Shown here: positions 1 to 8,303 of the stretch, piece by piece | How the letters are laid out: every line of letters starts with the position of its first letter | Position numbering within the stretch: position 1 is the stretch's first letter | Assembly (NCBI GenBank): GCA_000985875.1 | Contig: CCRI01000030.1 | Span: forward strand, 1 to 38,970 | Direction of reading: 5' to 3' | Source of the DNA: Neorhizobium galegae bv. officinalis | GTDB taxonomy: Bacteria; Pseudomonadota; Alphaproteobacteria; Rhizobiales; Rhizobiaceae | DNA: 38,970 bases | Program-made: the position numbers and the translations under genes | The notes under the pieces: generated by a model | Seen by the model: only the letters and a program-made list of their open reading frames with translations | Told to the model about the DNA's origin: nothing | The model's database searches: none

Positions 1-311
1 GGAAGCTCAAGGACGGTCAGGGCAATTATCTTTGGCAGATGGGCGATGTTCGCCTTGGCGCTCCGGATCTGATTTCCGGCAAGCCTTACTCTGTCAACAA
101 CGCCATGGCCGATATCGCGGCCGGCTCCAAGCCGATCATCTTCGGCGACCATAGCCGCTACATCGTGCGCAAAGTCGGCGGCTTCTCGGTCATGACGCTG
201 CGCGAGCGGTACGCCGAAAACTTGCAGGTTGGCATGATCGGGTTCGCCCGCTTCGACGGCGAGTTGCTGACGAGCAAGGCCGTCAAGCACCTGCTGATGA
301 AGGCTGCCTAA
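1..311 (+). CDS. Major capsid protein, C-terminal part (HK97 fold)
   Basis: This is the last 102 residues of the main head shell protein; the reading frame enters from the left edge, with the first full codon at base 3. The start (KLKDGQGNYLW) is the run that typically follows the 'N..TL..IRKLKD' stretch of HK97-type capsid proteins, and the end has the usual conserved capsid C-terminus (VMTLRERYAENLQVG..). Joining it to the open frame at 37998-38970 restores one 427-residue protein with an Arg codon split across the ends. The gene is therefore cut only by the window boundary and is not a real truncation. Confidence 0.93.
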   Translation, partial: KLKDGQGNYLWQMGDVRLGAPDLISGKPYSVNNAMADIAAGSKPIIFGDHSRYIVRKVGGFSVMTLRERYAENLQVGMIGFARFDGELLTSKAVKHLLMKAA

Positions 312-370
312 GCTCGGCTTCGCGTGGCGGGCGGTTCATCCGCCCGCTTTCGAAACCGAAGGAGAGCCCA

Positions 371-616
371 ATGAAAGTTAAAATCAAGCTTCTGGTGAGC
401 CGCGTCGGCCCGACTGTGAACGATGTGGCCGGGGACGAAATTGACGTTGACGAGGATACGGCTCGCGCCATGTGCGAGTTGAGTTCTCCGCCGCAGGCTA
501 TTCGCCTTGGCGCTGCCTCGGGTCTCGAACGGGCCGTGCCGCCTGCGCCAGTAAAACCGGTTAAGCCGAAAGCGCAGAAGGCCGTAAAAACCGCGCCCGA
601 AAAGGCGGTGAAGTGA
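371..616 (+). CDS. Small head-region protein, unknown function
   Basis: An 81-residue protein right after the capsid gene, with a strong ribosome site (GGAGAG) before the ATG. The N-terminal half is an ordinary beta-rich sequence (KVKIKLLVSRVGPT). The C-terminal 30 residues are a low-complexity Pro/Ala/Lys/Val tail that is very basic. Its stop overlaps the next start (ATGATG at 613). Position between capsid and head-tail connector fits a small head accessory or decoration-associated protein, but I recognise no family and the role is inferred from location only. Confidence 0.75.
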   Translation: MKVKIKLLVSRVGPTVNDVAGDEIDVDEDTARAMCELSSPPQAIRLGAASGLERAVPPAPVKPVKPKAQKAVKTAPEKAVK

Positions 617-1197
617 TGTGGCACGGCGTGTCGGTTAAAACGCGGCCGACTGCGGAGCTGGTGCCGCTTGCAACCCTCAAGAGCTGGTTATCGGTGGAAC
701 ATTCCGACGACGATGCTCTGTTGGGGCAGATGTTGCGCGGCGCAATTGACCGGATCGACGGGCCGCAGGGCATCGGCGTTGCGATGATGCGGCAGACCTG
801 GCGCAAATCCATGGATGCGTTCCGGAGCTGCATCCACCTTCCCGGCGCTCCCGTAAAGGGTATTTCGGCAATCACCTATCTCGATCCGGACGGCCAGCCG
901 CAGACGGTCGAAGCTGCCGATTTCCATCTCGATACGGATAGTGAGCCGGCGCGATTGGTGCCGGCTGCTGGGAAGTCCTGGCCTGCTACAGCCTGCATGC
1001 CTGGAGCGGTGAAGGTCGATTATGAGCTTGGCGAAACCGACCCGTCGGCCGTGCCGGGCGATCTGATCGACGCCGTCGCGCTGCTTGTCGCGCATCGATA
1101 CCAGAACCGAGAGGCAGCGGCCGCCAAAACGGACGTTCTGCCTTTGGGGGTGGAATGGATCTTGAATGAACACGCTCGATGCCACGTGGCATCGTAA
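613..1197 (+). CDS. Head-tail connector protein (phiE125 gp8 / gp6-like)
   Basis: A 194-residue protein that should sit under the portal as the head-tail adaptor ring. The helical N-terminus (LATLKSWLSVEHSDDDALL..) followed by a beta-rich middle and a helical end (LIDAVALLVAHRYQNREAA) is the usual pattern of the phiE125 gp8 family of connectors. It overlaps the upstream gene by 4 bases and is the first of a run of closely packed connector genes, in the order expected for HK97-like phages. It could instead start at the second ATG (616), one codon in. Confidence 0.85.
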   Translation: MMWHGVSVKTRPTAELVPLATLKSWLSVEHSDDDALLGQMLRGAIDRIDGPQGIGVAMMRQTWRKSMDAFRSCIHLPGAPVKGISAITYLDPDGQPQTVEAADFHLDTDSEPARLVPAAGKSWPATACMPGAVKVDYELGETDPSAVPGDLIDAVALLVAHRYQNREAAAAKTDVLPLGVEWILNEHARCHVAS

Positions 1198-1211
1198 CCG
1201 GGGGCCATCCA

Positions 1212-1394
1212 ATGGCACATGTCACGTTTCATAGTGACTTTGACTACCGCGTGTCACGCGGCGTAACGATCGCTTACAAAGCCGGCTGGTCCGGCTCGGT
1301 AAAGCGGGATTGCTGCCGCAAGGCAGTCGCGGCCGGAAAGGCGGTGGAGCTGCCGAAGCCTCCGCGCCCGGGAAAGGCGGCCGACGATGCCTAG
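1212..1394 (+). CDS. Short hypothetical protein in the head-tail joining cluster
   Basis: A 60-residue basic protein (MAHVTFHSDFDYRV..). The frame is open further upstream, but the ATG at 1212 is chosen because upstream codons would overlap the connector gene. A small protein with this 'F..DFD.R....VTIAYKAG' pattern is familiar between connector genes of rhizobial phages. Function is unknown. It ends in the same bases where the head-closure gene starts (1387), so the two are likely translationally coupled. Confidence 0.7.
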   Translation: MAHVTFHSDFDYRVSRGVTIAYKAGWSGSVKRDCCRKAVAAGKAVELPKPPRPGKAADDA

Positions 1395-1725
1395 CGCCGG
1401 CGATCTGAAAGAGAAAGTCGCGCTCGACAAGCGGCAAACCACGAATGACGGGGCTGGAAATTACCAGTCCGATTTCGTCGAGCAGTTCGATCGCCGCGCG
1501 GCGTTTGTCTATGCGGGCGGTGGCGAGGCCGTCGCGGCCGAACGGCTAGAAGGCCGATCGATCATGAAAATCCGCCTCCGGAGCGACACGCAAACCCGGT
1601 CAATCACCTCTGACTGGCAGGTGCGCGATGCCCGGCGCGGGACGGCCTACGCGATCCGCGAGGTTGATGCGGTGACCAATCCCAGATGGGTTTACCTGGT
1701 TGTCTCGAGCGGGGTTGCAGCATGA
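1387..1725 (+). CDS. Head closure protein (head-tail adaptor)
   Basis: A 112-residue beta-rich protein of the phage head-tail joining family (SPP1 gp16 / HK97 gp10-region type), which plugs the connector before tail attachment. The opening (MPSAGDLKEKVALDKRQT..DGAGN) and the closing 'W.VRDARRGTAYAIREVD' are typical of this family, which carries a conserved pattern for 'template' binding loops. It overlaps the gene before by 8 bases and the one after by 4 (ATGA at 1722). Confidence 0.85.
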   Translation: MPSAGDLKEKVALDKRQTTNDGAGNYQSDFVEQFDRRAAFVYAGGGEAVAAERLEGRSIMKIRLRSDTQTRSITSDWQVRDARRGTAYAIREVDAVTNPRWVYLVVSSGVAA

Positions 1726-2138
1726 AAATCCTCGGCCTCGAGAAGCTTCGTCGCCGCCTCGAGCGCATTCCGGCCGAAGTCCGAAAACGGGCACAAGCCG
1801 AGCTGATGTTGCAGGGGCGGGAAATCAACATGTTGCAACGGTCCCTCGCTCCGAAGGATGATTTGACGCTTGCCGGAACGATCCGATCGGAAGCCTTGCC
1901 GCAACCGGAAATCGGCGTCGTCATTCGAGCCGGCGGCCGGGCTACGACAAAGCCAGTGCGGGAATCGGAGAAGGGCAACGCTCCGGAATATGATTACGCC
2001 TTGGCGCAGGAATTCGGCACGGAAGAAATGGACGCAAACCCGTTTTTCCTGCCGGCGATCCGCGTCAAGAAAAAGAAGGCTCGCAATGCCGTTCGCGCCG
2101 CTGCGCGCCGGGCGTTGAGATCGGCAGGCAAGGCATGA
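1722..2138 (+). CDS. HK97 gp10-like tail completion protein
   Basis: A 138-residue protein for joining tail to head. The start at 1722 is chosen because its ATG overlaps the stop of the previous gene (ATGA), a coupling seen throughout this operon; an upstream in-frame ATG at 1686 lies inside the previous gene. The conserved 'YALAQEFGT......PFFLPAIRVKKKKAR' near the C-terminus is the signature of the HK97 gp10 family. The N-terminal 60 residues are helical and rich in Arg/Glu. Confidence 0.88.
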   Translation: MKILGLEKLRRRLERIPAEVRKRAQAELMLQGREINMLQRSLAPKDDLTLAGTIRSEALPQPEIGVVIRAGGRATTKPVRESEKGNAPEYDYALAQEFGTEEMDANPFFLPAIRVKKKKARNAVRAAARRALRSAGKA

Positions 2139-2557
2139 GCGATCCCAGCCTTGAAATCCAGATCGCCCTTGCCGGCCGTATTGCCGGCTTGGCAACCGAA
2201 GCCGGCGGGCGCGTCTATGACGATGTCCCGCCCGAACCGGATCGGATCGCCGCCACCGGGGCCGCCTGGCCGTATGTGTCGTTCGGAAACGGCCAGCTCG
2301 TGCCGATCGACGAAGAGTGTTTTGACCGGTCCACGACGTTTATCGACGTCAATGTGTGGTCCCGGGCGGTCGGTTTTCCTGAAGCCAAGCGCATTGCCGG
2401 GGCCATTCGCATGGCCCTGCACGAGCAGGACCTTGTCATTCAAGGTCATGTACTCGACCGGATGCGGGTCGAGAGCATCGACTATCTGCGCGATCCGGAC
2501 GGAAAAACCCGTCGCGCTCGCATCTCCCTGTCGGTTGAAACCCAGCCGGCGGCCTAA
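2135..2557 (+). CDS. Tail terminator protein (DUF3168 family)
   Basis: A 140-residue protein that caps the tail tube before head joining. The pattern 'L...IAGLATEAGGRVYDDVPP' followed by 'PYVSFG' and 'TTFIDVNVWSRA' with a C-terminal strand (ARISLSVET) is the DUF3168 tail-terminator pattern. It sits directly before the tube protein, as in lambda-like and GTA-like tail operons, and overlaps the gp10-like gene by 4 bases. Confidence 0.88.
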   Translation: MSDPSLEIQIALAGRIAGLATEAGGRVYDDVPPEPDRIAATGAAWPYVSFGNGQLVPIDEECFDRSTTFIDVNVWSRAVGFPEAKRIAGAIRMALHEQDLVIQGHVLDRMRVESIDYLRDPDGKTRRARISLSVETQPAA

Positions 2558-2597
2558 TCCCGCTTTCCCTTCCCTTTCCTACTAACGGAGGTTCGTC

Positions 2598-3035
2598 ATG
2601 GCGACGACTAAGAAACTTTTGCTTCAATTCGGCGACGGCGCAGTGCCGGAAGTGTTCGCGCATGCCTGCACTATCAATACCTCGCAGGATTTCACGGTCG
2701 AGGCGACCACTACCGATGCCACGGAACCGAACTGCGCCGATCCGGACGCGCCTGGTTGGGTGCTCCGCTCTGTCGATACCCTTTCGGCCAGCGTCAACGG
2801 GGCCGGCACCATGGACCCGATGAGCTACGGCACGTTGCGCGACAAGCAGCTTTCCGGTGAGCCGATCAACGTTCGCGTTCTGATCGATCTGCCGCTTGCG
2901 CAGGGCGGCGGCTGGTATGCCGGCCGATACATCATCACGTCGCTCGGCGTGGCGAAGGAAGGCAAGGGCTATGTTTCCTGCACTGTCGCCTTGCAGTCGG
3001 ATGGCGAAGTTGCCTGGATTGATGCCGCAGCATGA
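2598..3035 (+). CDS. Major tail tube protein
   Basis: A 145-residue tail tube subunit with a very good ribosome site (GGAGG, 7 bases before ATG), fitting a highly expressed protein. The pattern 'MATTKKLLLQFGDG' and later 'WVLRSVDTLSASVNGAG..D' and 'GRYIITSLGVAKEGKGYV' matches the family of small siphovirus tail-tube proteins. It is followed, with a 4-base overlap, by the tail chaperone, the standard order. Confidence 0.9.
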   Translation: MATTKKLLLQFGDGAVPEVFAHACTINTSQDFTVEATTTDATEPNCADPDAPGWVLRSVDTLSASVNGAGTMDPMSYGTLRDKQLSGEPINVRVLIDLPLAQGGGWYAGRYIITSLGVAKEGKGYVSCTVALQSDGEVAWIDAAA

Positions 3036-3517
3036 CGCGCAACGTCGAAATCCCGTTTGGCGGAAAGAAGCACTCTTTCCGCCTCGATCTCGGCGGGTTG
3101 CAGGAATTGCAGGGGGTATGCAATGCCGGCCCTGCAACCATCCTGGCGCGCCTCCTGTCGTCGCAGCCGCAAGCCGCAAATGTCAGGCGGCCCGATCCCG
3201 CGAGCTATCCGCTAGGGGCGAACGATCCGGATTTCCTCGCCGACTTCAATTCCTATGCCCTTTTGCGGGGCATAGGCGGCGACTGGCGAATTGAGGACGT
3301 CCGCGAGACGATCCGCCTCGGGCTGATCGGTGGCGGCGCAAGCCCGACCGATGCCTATATTGCCGTATCCACCTATGTTGACCAGGTGGAAAGGTATCCG
3401 CTGATTGACAACGTTGGCGTAGCGGCGGCGATCCTGCACCATGCCTTGACCGCTCCGGAGGGCGAAAAGGTGGGAAAGCCGACGACCGGGAAGACGCGGA
3501 CCAGAGCGACCGCATAG
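3032..3517 (+). CDS. Tail assembly chaperone, short form (gpG-like, GTA gp10 family)
   Basis: A 161-residue chaperone expected to coat the tape measure while the tube forms. It resembles the 'gene transfer agent family' chaperones (Phage_TAC_11): basic N-terminus with FGGKKHSFRLDLGGLQELQ, then 'IRLGLIGGGASPTDA'. Codons 148-149 form the slippery heptamer G GGA AAG at 3472-3478, identical to the lambda G/T site. Ribosomes that do not slip stop at 3515-3517. Confidence 0.88.
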   Translation: MTRNVEIPFGGKKHSFRLDLGGLQELQGVCNAGPATILARLLSSQPQAANVRRPDPASYPLGANDPDFLADFNSYALLRGIGGDWRIEDVRETIRLGLIGGGASPTDAYIAVSTYVDQVERYPLIDNVGVAAAILHHALTAPEGEKVGKPTTGKTRTRATA

Positions 3518-3714
3518 TTTTCTCGGTCTTTTACGGCCTTGGCGTCGTCATGGGGCTTTCACCGCGCGATGTCGATAGCCTCATGCTCTGGGAATTCGCG
3601 GCCTGCGCCGATGGCTTTGCAAAGGCCAATGGTGCGGAAGAAACGCCCGAAGCGCCTACCTATGACGAACATCTAGCGATGTTGAGGAAGCTCAAAGTTC
3701 CCTCGTCGTCGTGA
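3032..3714 (+). CDS. Tail assembly chaperone, long form by -1 frameshift (gpGT-like)
   Basis: If ribosomes slip back one base at GGGAAAG (3472-3478), translation continues in the -1 frame from the GCC at 3478 for 78 codons and ends at TGA 3712-3714, giving 227 residues. The extension has no good start of its own with a ribosome site, but reads as a coherent protein: an acidic linker (ADDREDADQSDR), then FSVFYGLGVVMGLSPRDVD and LWEFAACADGF, the pattern of the small chaperone encoded before tape measures in GTA-like tails. The frameshift is inferred from the heptamer, open frame and conserved gene position. Confidence 0.8.
3472..3478 (+). other. Slippery heptamer for -1 ribosomal frameshift (GGGAAAG)
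   Basis: The in-phase reading is G GGA AAG, so both tRNAs can re-pair on GGG AAA after slipping. This is the same heptamer used in phage lambda for gpG/gpGT. No obvious strong downstream stem was found by eye, and lambda also lacks a clear one. Confidence 0.8.
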
Positions 3715-3964
3715 TGATCTCGCGGCCGATCAACAACAGAACCAGCCCAATAAGTGACGCTGTAGCCAATAGAATCAGCAGCGTCAGGGGCGGTTGCCAT
3801 GCCTCCGCGATCCGACCGGCCTGTCTCAAGGACTCTTGGAGCGGGCCGGTCTCAGGCTTTGGCGGGATGGCAAAATAGGCGGCGATCGGTGTCGGCAAAA
3901 CAAATAATGCTGCGCCAAGCTTCCCTAGGGCGGTCAGGCGATATTCCGATTCTGAACGTTGCAT
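3692..3964 (-). CDS. Small membrane protein on the opposite strand (possible moron)
   Basis: A 90-residue protein encoded against the tail operon, in the only gap between the tail chaperone and tape measure. It has a short charged N-terminus, a hydrophobic segment at about 13-32, a Pro-rich linker and a second clear membrane segment at about 60-80 (LLILLATASLIGLVLLLIG), ending in charged residues. A GGGGG run precedes the ATG at 3964; an earlier in-frame ATG lies at 3979. Its 3' end overlaps the chaperone extension by 23 bases. I recognise no family. The gap has no plus-strand gene, which supports it being real. Confidence 0.55.
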   Translation of the reverse strand: MQRSESEYRLTALGKLGAALFVLPTPIAAYFAIPPKPETGPLQESLRQAGRIAEAWQPPLTLLILLATASLIGLVLLLIGREIITTTREL

Positions 3965-4006
3965 TTCATTCCCCCACAAAATCCGAGTTGGATAACAGGA
4001 ATCAAA

Positions 4007-6688
4007 ATGGCCGTCACCCTTGATGAGCTGCGCGCAGTCATGCGCATGGAGCTTAACCCTTTCATGAAGGACCTGCAGAAGGTCAACGGCGTGACGGCGA
4101 AGACGGCGCGTATGGTGGAATCGACATGGCTTTCCACCAATAAGCGGCTCGACAATATCGGCCGCAACATGGCGCTAAGCTTGACAACGCCGCTGCTTGG
4201 GATCGGAGCCGCCCTGTCGGTTGATTCCGTCGTTCACTATGCCGACGCCTGGACGGCTGCAAAAAACAGTCTCGCGGTTGCCGGCGTCGTCGGGGAAAAT
4301 CAGGTCGATGTTCTGAACCGGCTTTATCAGTCGGCGCAGGACAACGCCACGCCCCTCACTGCAATGGCAGAACTGTTCGGCAAGGCTGCGCAGGCAAGTG
4401 ACAATCTCGGAGCCAGCCAAAGCGATCTTCTGAAGTTCTCCGATGGCGTTGGCGTTGCCCTGCGGGTTGCCGGCTCTTCGGCCTCTCAGGCATCCGGAGC
4501 GCTAACCCAGCTCGGCCAGTTGTTGGGGTCGGCGCGGGTTCAAGCCGAAGAATTCAATTCAGTCAACGAAGGTGCGCGACCGATCTTGATCGCCGTCGCC
4601 AACGGACTGGACGCGGCCGGCGGCTCGGTTTCGAAGCTGAAAGAGCTTGTGAACGACGGAAAGGTTTCCGGCCAGCAGTTCTTTCAAGCCTTTCTGAAGG
4701 GCCTTCCTGCCATTCAAGGCATGGCAGCCAATGCCACGCAAACGATTGAGCAGGGCATGACGAAGGTGTCTAACGCTTTCACAAAGTTCATCGGTCAATC
4801 GGATGAGAGTTTGGGGGCGAGCCAACGTTTGGTTGCGGGCCTTAATGCTCTGGCTGATAATTTTGACCAAACGGCAGACGTCGTTCTAAAGGTCGCGGCT
4901 GTGATCGCGGGCGCGCTCGTTGGCCGGTCCATTGCCGGCATGATCGCAAATCTGGGGCTTGCCACGGCAGCCGTTTTTCGTTTCATCGCAGCCGTTCGCG
5001 CGGCCGCGACGATATCCGGCTTGTCGTTAGCTATGGGAGGGCTTGCCGCTGCGGCCGGGCCGATCGGGGCTGTCGTCGGCGTGACTGCCGTTGGCGCGTT
5101 AGCTCTGTTTTCATCGTCATCCGAAACGGCGGCCGAAGGCGCGTACACGTATGCCGCCGCCTTAGACGAGGTGAAGAACCGAGCGAAGGACGTTGCCCCG
5201 GCCATTGAGGGCGCAGCCAACGCCATAAGCGAGAAAACGAAAAACATCTTGACCGCTGAGCTGGGGAAGGGTGTTTCCGATATCGAAAGCGCAAAGGCGG
5301 CCGTCCTCGATCTCTTTGACGCGCTCTTTAGGAACGTCGATCGCTCTGTGATCGCCCCTGAACAACTGCGCCAGCTTGAAGAACTTCAGGAGGGGCTAAA
5401 GTCCGGAAAGGTTGGTGCCGAGGAAGCCAGCCAAGCGCTCTATAAACTGGCGAACGCCAATCCCGACTTTCAGGCCGTTGCGAAGGCGTTTGACCCTTTG
5501 CTGGCGAAGTTGGCCGAAGCGATCGGCGCTGTCGGCATCCTGAGAAGCAGGATGAGTTCCCTTGATGGCGGGGGCCTCTCAGAGGATCAGATTGCCGGTT
5601 ACAAGCAGTATGCGAAATCCCGTCAGCAGGGCGAGGAAATGCTACGCCTCGGCAAGGCGTATGCGGATGAGGCGCAGCGTCAGAACGGCCTTAGCAAAGA
5701 GCAACTGGCGACCGAAAAGGAAATCGCGGCGATCCGGAAAGACCTGCTCGAAAAAGGCGGGTTCCTGACCGAAGCGCAGATCAAGGCGCTCGCCGCGTCC
5801 AACGTGGCGGCCGATGAAGCTCGCAGCAAATCGGGGCGGTCCGGTTCCAAGGCTGTCAAGCAGACAGCCGACAGCCGGTTTGATGCGGATATCCAAGCCG
5901 TGCGCGACCGAACTGCGGCGCTGATTGAAGAGCAGCAAATTGTGAGCCTCGGTTACCGCGAGCAGGAAAAACGCCGCATGGCGCTCGACCTGGAGCAGGC
6001 GGCGCTTGCCGATCTGCGCGAGGAAGCGCGCCGCAAGGGGCAAACGGATCTCGAAAACATCCAGCTTTCCGGCGAACAGCGGGCAAAGATCGATGAGGCT
6101 TCGGATGCCTATGCCCGGCAGGCCGATATCCTTCGGGAGGTTTCAGAGGCGCAGGAACGCGCGGACGATGCGGCCCGGGAGTTTTACGACGCCTTCAAGA
6201 GCAATGCGATCGATGCGATCACGCAGTCAAAGAGCCTTGGCGAGGCGCTTTCCAGCCTTGCCAAGCAGCTCGGATCGATGCTGCTCAATCGCGGGTTCGA
6301 TATGCTCTTCAAGCCATCGGCCGGCGGTTCGGGCGGCGGGTTGCTCGGCGGCATCTTCGACGTGATCGGCGGGCTTTTCCGCGCCGATGGCGGCCCGGTG
6401 GTCAAAGGCAAGCCGTATATCGTCGGCGAGCGGCGGCCGGAACTTTTCGTGCCGGATCAAAACGGCCGCATCGTTCCGCGCGTTCCGGACATGCCGAAGT
6501 TGCCGGATATCTCGCAGATGCGAGGTGCCGCCGGCAATGTCTCGATCGATGCCCGCACCACGATACAGGCGAGCGGCAATGCCGAGACCGATGCAAAGCT
6601 TATGGCGTTCGCGGCGAAGCGGGACGCGGAGCTGCCGAGCCAGATCATCCGGACGGTCAAGGAAGCGCAGAAAAGGAGGCAGCTTTAA
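4007..6688 (+). CDS. Tail tape measure protein
   Basis: An 893-residue tail-length ruler and likely DNA-ejection protein. Start at 4007 (MAVTLDELRAVMRMEL) has an AGGA ribosome site; an earlier in-frame ATG (3959) adds 16 residues without one. Residues about 60-190 match the tape-measure N-terminal domain ('A..LFGKAAQASDNLGASQSDLL', 'LGSARVQAEEFNSVNEGARPIL'). A long hydrophobic, Ala/Gly-rich stretch lies around 290-375. The C-terminal part is helical and charged, ending in a Gly-rich turn and 'VVGERRPELFVPDQNGRIVP', usual for these proteins. Confidence 0.95.
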   Translation: MAVTLDELRAVMRMELNPFMKDLQKVNGVTAKTARMVESTWLSTNKRLDNIGRNMALSLTTPLLGIGAALSVDSVVHYADAWTAAKNSLAVAGVVGENQVDVLNRLYQSAQDNATPLTAMAELFGKAAQASDNLGASQSDLLKFSDGVGVALRVAGSSASQASGALTQLGQLLGSARVQAEEFNSVNEGARPILIAVANGLDAAGGSVSKLKELVNDGKVSGQQFFQAFLKGLPAIQGMAANATQTIEQGMTKVSNAFTKFIGQSDESLGASQRLVAGLNALADNFDQTADVVLKVAAVIAGALVGRSIAGMIANLGLATAAVFRFIAAVRAAATISGLSLAMGGLAAAAGPIGAVVGVTAVGALALFSSSSETAAEGAYTYAAALDEVKNRAKDVAPAIEGAANAISEKTKNILTAELGKGVSDIESAKAAVLDLFDALFRNVDRSVIAPEQLRQLEELQEGLKSGKVGAEEASQALYKLANANPDFQAVAKAFDPLLAKLAEAIGAVGILRSRMSSLDGGGLSEDQIAGYKQYAKSRQQGEEMLRLGKAYADEAQRQNGLSKEQLATEKEIAAIRKDLLEKGGFLTEAQIKALAASNVAADEARSKSGRSGSKAVKQTADSRFDADIQAVRDRTAALIEEQQIVSLGYREQEKRRMALDLEQAALADLREEARRKGQTDLENIQLSGEQRAKIDEASDAYARQADILREVSEAQERADDAAREFYDAFKSNAIDAITQSKSLGEALSSLAKQLGSMLLNRGFDMLFKPSAGGSGGGLLGGIFDVIGGLFRADGGPVVKGKPYIVGERRPELFVPDQNGRIVPRVPDMPKLPDISQMRGAAGNVSIDARTTIQASGNAETDAKLMAFAAKRDAELPSQIIRTVKEAQKRRQL

Positions 6689-7306
6689 ATGGTTATCGCC
6701 TTTCCGCGCGATCTGCCGGCGGTAGGATATACCGCGGTTGATCTGGTTTTGAACGACGGCGTCACCGCGTCCCGAACCCGGGGCAAGCTGACGAACTACA
6801 CTCAAGGCATCGATCCGTTCTGGGAAGTGTCGCTTACTTCCCTCCCCCTGACCTACTCGCAGTTTTCCGCCGTGGAAGCATGGTGGTTTTCCCTCCGAGG
6901 CGGCACGGCATCCAAGGGTGTCCGTTTTCGTCACCCTCATGTTTGTTATCCGCAGGCGCATCGGCAAAACCAAGCGCCTGCGGATGACGATGGCAATCTA
7001 ATTTCAGTCACGGAAGGCAACGTCTTGAACGTTGGTTCCGTTGCTGCCGGGCTTCTCCTGTCCGAGGGCGATTTCGTCGGTGTCGAATACCAGGCGAGAA
7101 CCTATCTCGGCAAAGTGACAGAGGTTTCCGGTGTCGGCACTTCCCGGGCTATCCGGGTCGAGCCGCCGCCTTATACGGCGGTTGCGCAAGCCAATGCAGT
7201 GGTCCGGTTTGTTCGGCCGCCGCTTGTCATGCGGCCTGTCCCGGGGAGCTTTTCAGCCCCACGCTCGGGACGGTTTTACACTGTGTCTTTCAGGCTTCAG
7301 GAGTAG
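6689..7306 (+). CDS. Distal tail protein (tail tip, minor)
   Basis: A 205-residue beta-rich protein encoded directly after the tape measure with no gap. The pattern 'FPRDLPAVGYTAVDLVLNDGV' and 'PLTYSQFSAVEAWWFSLRGG' is familiar from the first tail-tip gene of GTA-like siphophages, taking the place of the distal tail or lambda gpM-like protein. It most likely forms the ring linking the tube to the hub. The assignment rests on position and general pattern. Confidence 0.75.
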   Translation: MVIAFPRDLPAVGYTAVDLVLNDGVTASRTRGKLTNYTQGIDPFWEVSLTSLPLTYSQFSAVEAWWFSLRGGTASKGVRFRHPHVCYPQAHRQNQAPADDDGNLISVTEGNVLNVGSVAAGLLLSEGDFVGVEYQARTYLGKVTEVSGVGTSRAIRVEPPPYTAVAQANAVVRFVRPPLVMRPVPGSFSAPRSGRFYTVSFRLQE

Positions 7307-7308
7307 CC

Positions 7309-7893
7309 ATGTCGCTTTTGCCAGAAGTGCAGGCCCTCTATGACGAGGGCCGGATAAAAACCCGTCAGATGCTCAAATTCCTGCTCGGCTCGGGGACCTA
7401 TGGTTTCATCGCCGATCGGTCGGAACTTCTCTGGCAGGGGGTCACCTATATTCCGTTCGGGCTGATCAAGGTATCCGACCTCGATAGCGGGAACGGTACT
7501 TCAGCAAGTAGCAGCTTCACGCTCACGCTTGCCGAAAGTCCGGATGACGGCCTTACGCCCGCGATGCTTCAGCAAATCGAGAATGAGGATTACCGGGATC
7601 GGCCCGTCACGCTCTACGACGCGCATTTTCATCCGGACACGAACGAGCTTTTGCAGGTCGAGGCAGTCGGGCGCGGTTACCTCGACGTCATCGATCATGA
7701 GGAAGGCGGCGAGGCCGGCTATGTGCTGACGGCTCGATGCGAGGGGCGGCAACTGGATTACAGCCGAAAGAATGGCCGGGTCCGGTCGGTCGCAGATCAG
7801 CAACGGCGCTCGCCGAATGACCGCTTTTTCGAGCATGCCGGCAAGGCCGGGCGTGTCGAAGTCTTTTGGGGCCGGGTCGCGGCCAGAACCTGA
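7309..7893 (+). CDS. Tail hub protein (DUF2163 / GTA gp13-like)
   Basis: A 194-residue beta-rich protein. The sequence 'FIADRSELLWQGVTYIPFGLIKVSDLDSGNG' with 'SSFTLTLAESP' and 'RPVTLYDAHF' matches DUF2163, the hub-domain protein of gene-transfer-agent tails that plays the role of lambda gpL. It is the second of four tail-tip genes (6689-10699) whose order matches the GTA module. Confidence 0.82.
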   Translation: MSLLPEVQALYDEGRIKTRQMLKFLLGSGTYGFIADRSELLWQGVTYIPFGLIKVSDLDSGNGTSASSSFTLTLAESPDDGLTPAMLQQIENEDYRDRPVTLYDAHFHPDTNELLQVEAVGRGYLDVIDHEEGGEAGYVLTARCEGRQLDYSRKNGRVRSVADQQRRSPNDRFFEHAGKAGRVEVFWGRVAART

Positions 7894-7901
7894 GTAGCAT
7901 C

Positions 7902-8303
7902 ATGATTGACGGATGGGAAAAACGCCTCAACGCGGTTGTGGCGAAGCATCAACTATTGCCCGGCGAGTTCGGCGTTTCGGATTGCTACATCATTCCAGAC
8001 GACGCCGTTGCGGCCGTCACGGGCGATGTCATGTACCCGGATGCGCGCGGGTACAGAACAGAAGCGGGCGCGGCAAAAAAGCTGCGCCGGCATGGCTTCG
8101 CCAACGTGCGCGAGGCTTTCGCGGCTCGCTTCCGCGAAATCCCGCCGACGATCGCGCGGCGGGGCGATATCGGCGTCATCGAACGCGACGGCCAATTCTC
8201 AGGCGGCGTTTTCACTTCAATCGGCTTTGCGACACGTGCCCATGGCGGGCCGGTGATCTTTATCCCCGTATCGCAGGTCTCCGCAGCATTCAGGGTTGAA
8301 TAA
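7902..8303 (+). CDS. NlpC/P60-like tail protein (DUF6950 family)
   Basis: A 133-residue protein of the family that occupies the peptidase position in GTA-like tail tips (GTA gp14). The 'LPGEFGVSDCYIIPDDAVAAVTG' block has the nucleophile-type Cys followed by a helix, and 'GYRTEAGAAKKLRRHGF' is the next conserved block. No clear catalytic His follows (GGPVIFIP), so it may be structural and not a working cell-wall peptidase. Start at 7902 avoids the upstream overlap. TAATG couples it to the next gene. Confidence 0.8.
   Translation: MIDGWEKRLNAVVAKHQLLPGEFGVSDCYIIPDDAVAAVTGDVMYPDARGYRTEAGAAKKLRRHGFANVREAFAARFREIPPTIARRGDIGVIERDGQFSGGVFTSIGFATRAHGGPVIFIPVSQVSAAFRVE

Noticed and set aside
3550..3714. 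Separate tail gene starting at ATG 3550
   Set aside because: No ribosome site precedes it and the coding pattern extends upstream in the same frame to the GGGAAAG heptamer, so a frameshift product explains it better.
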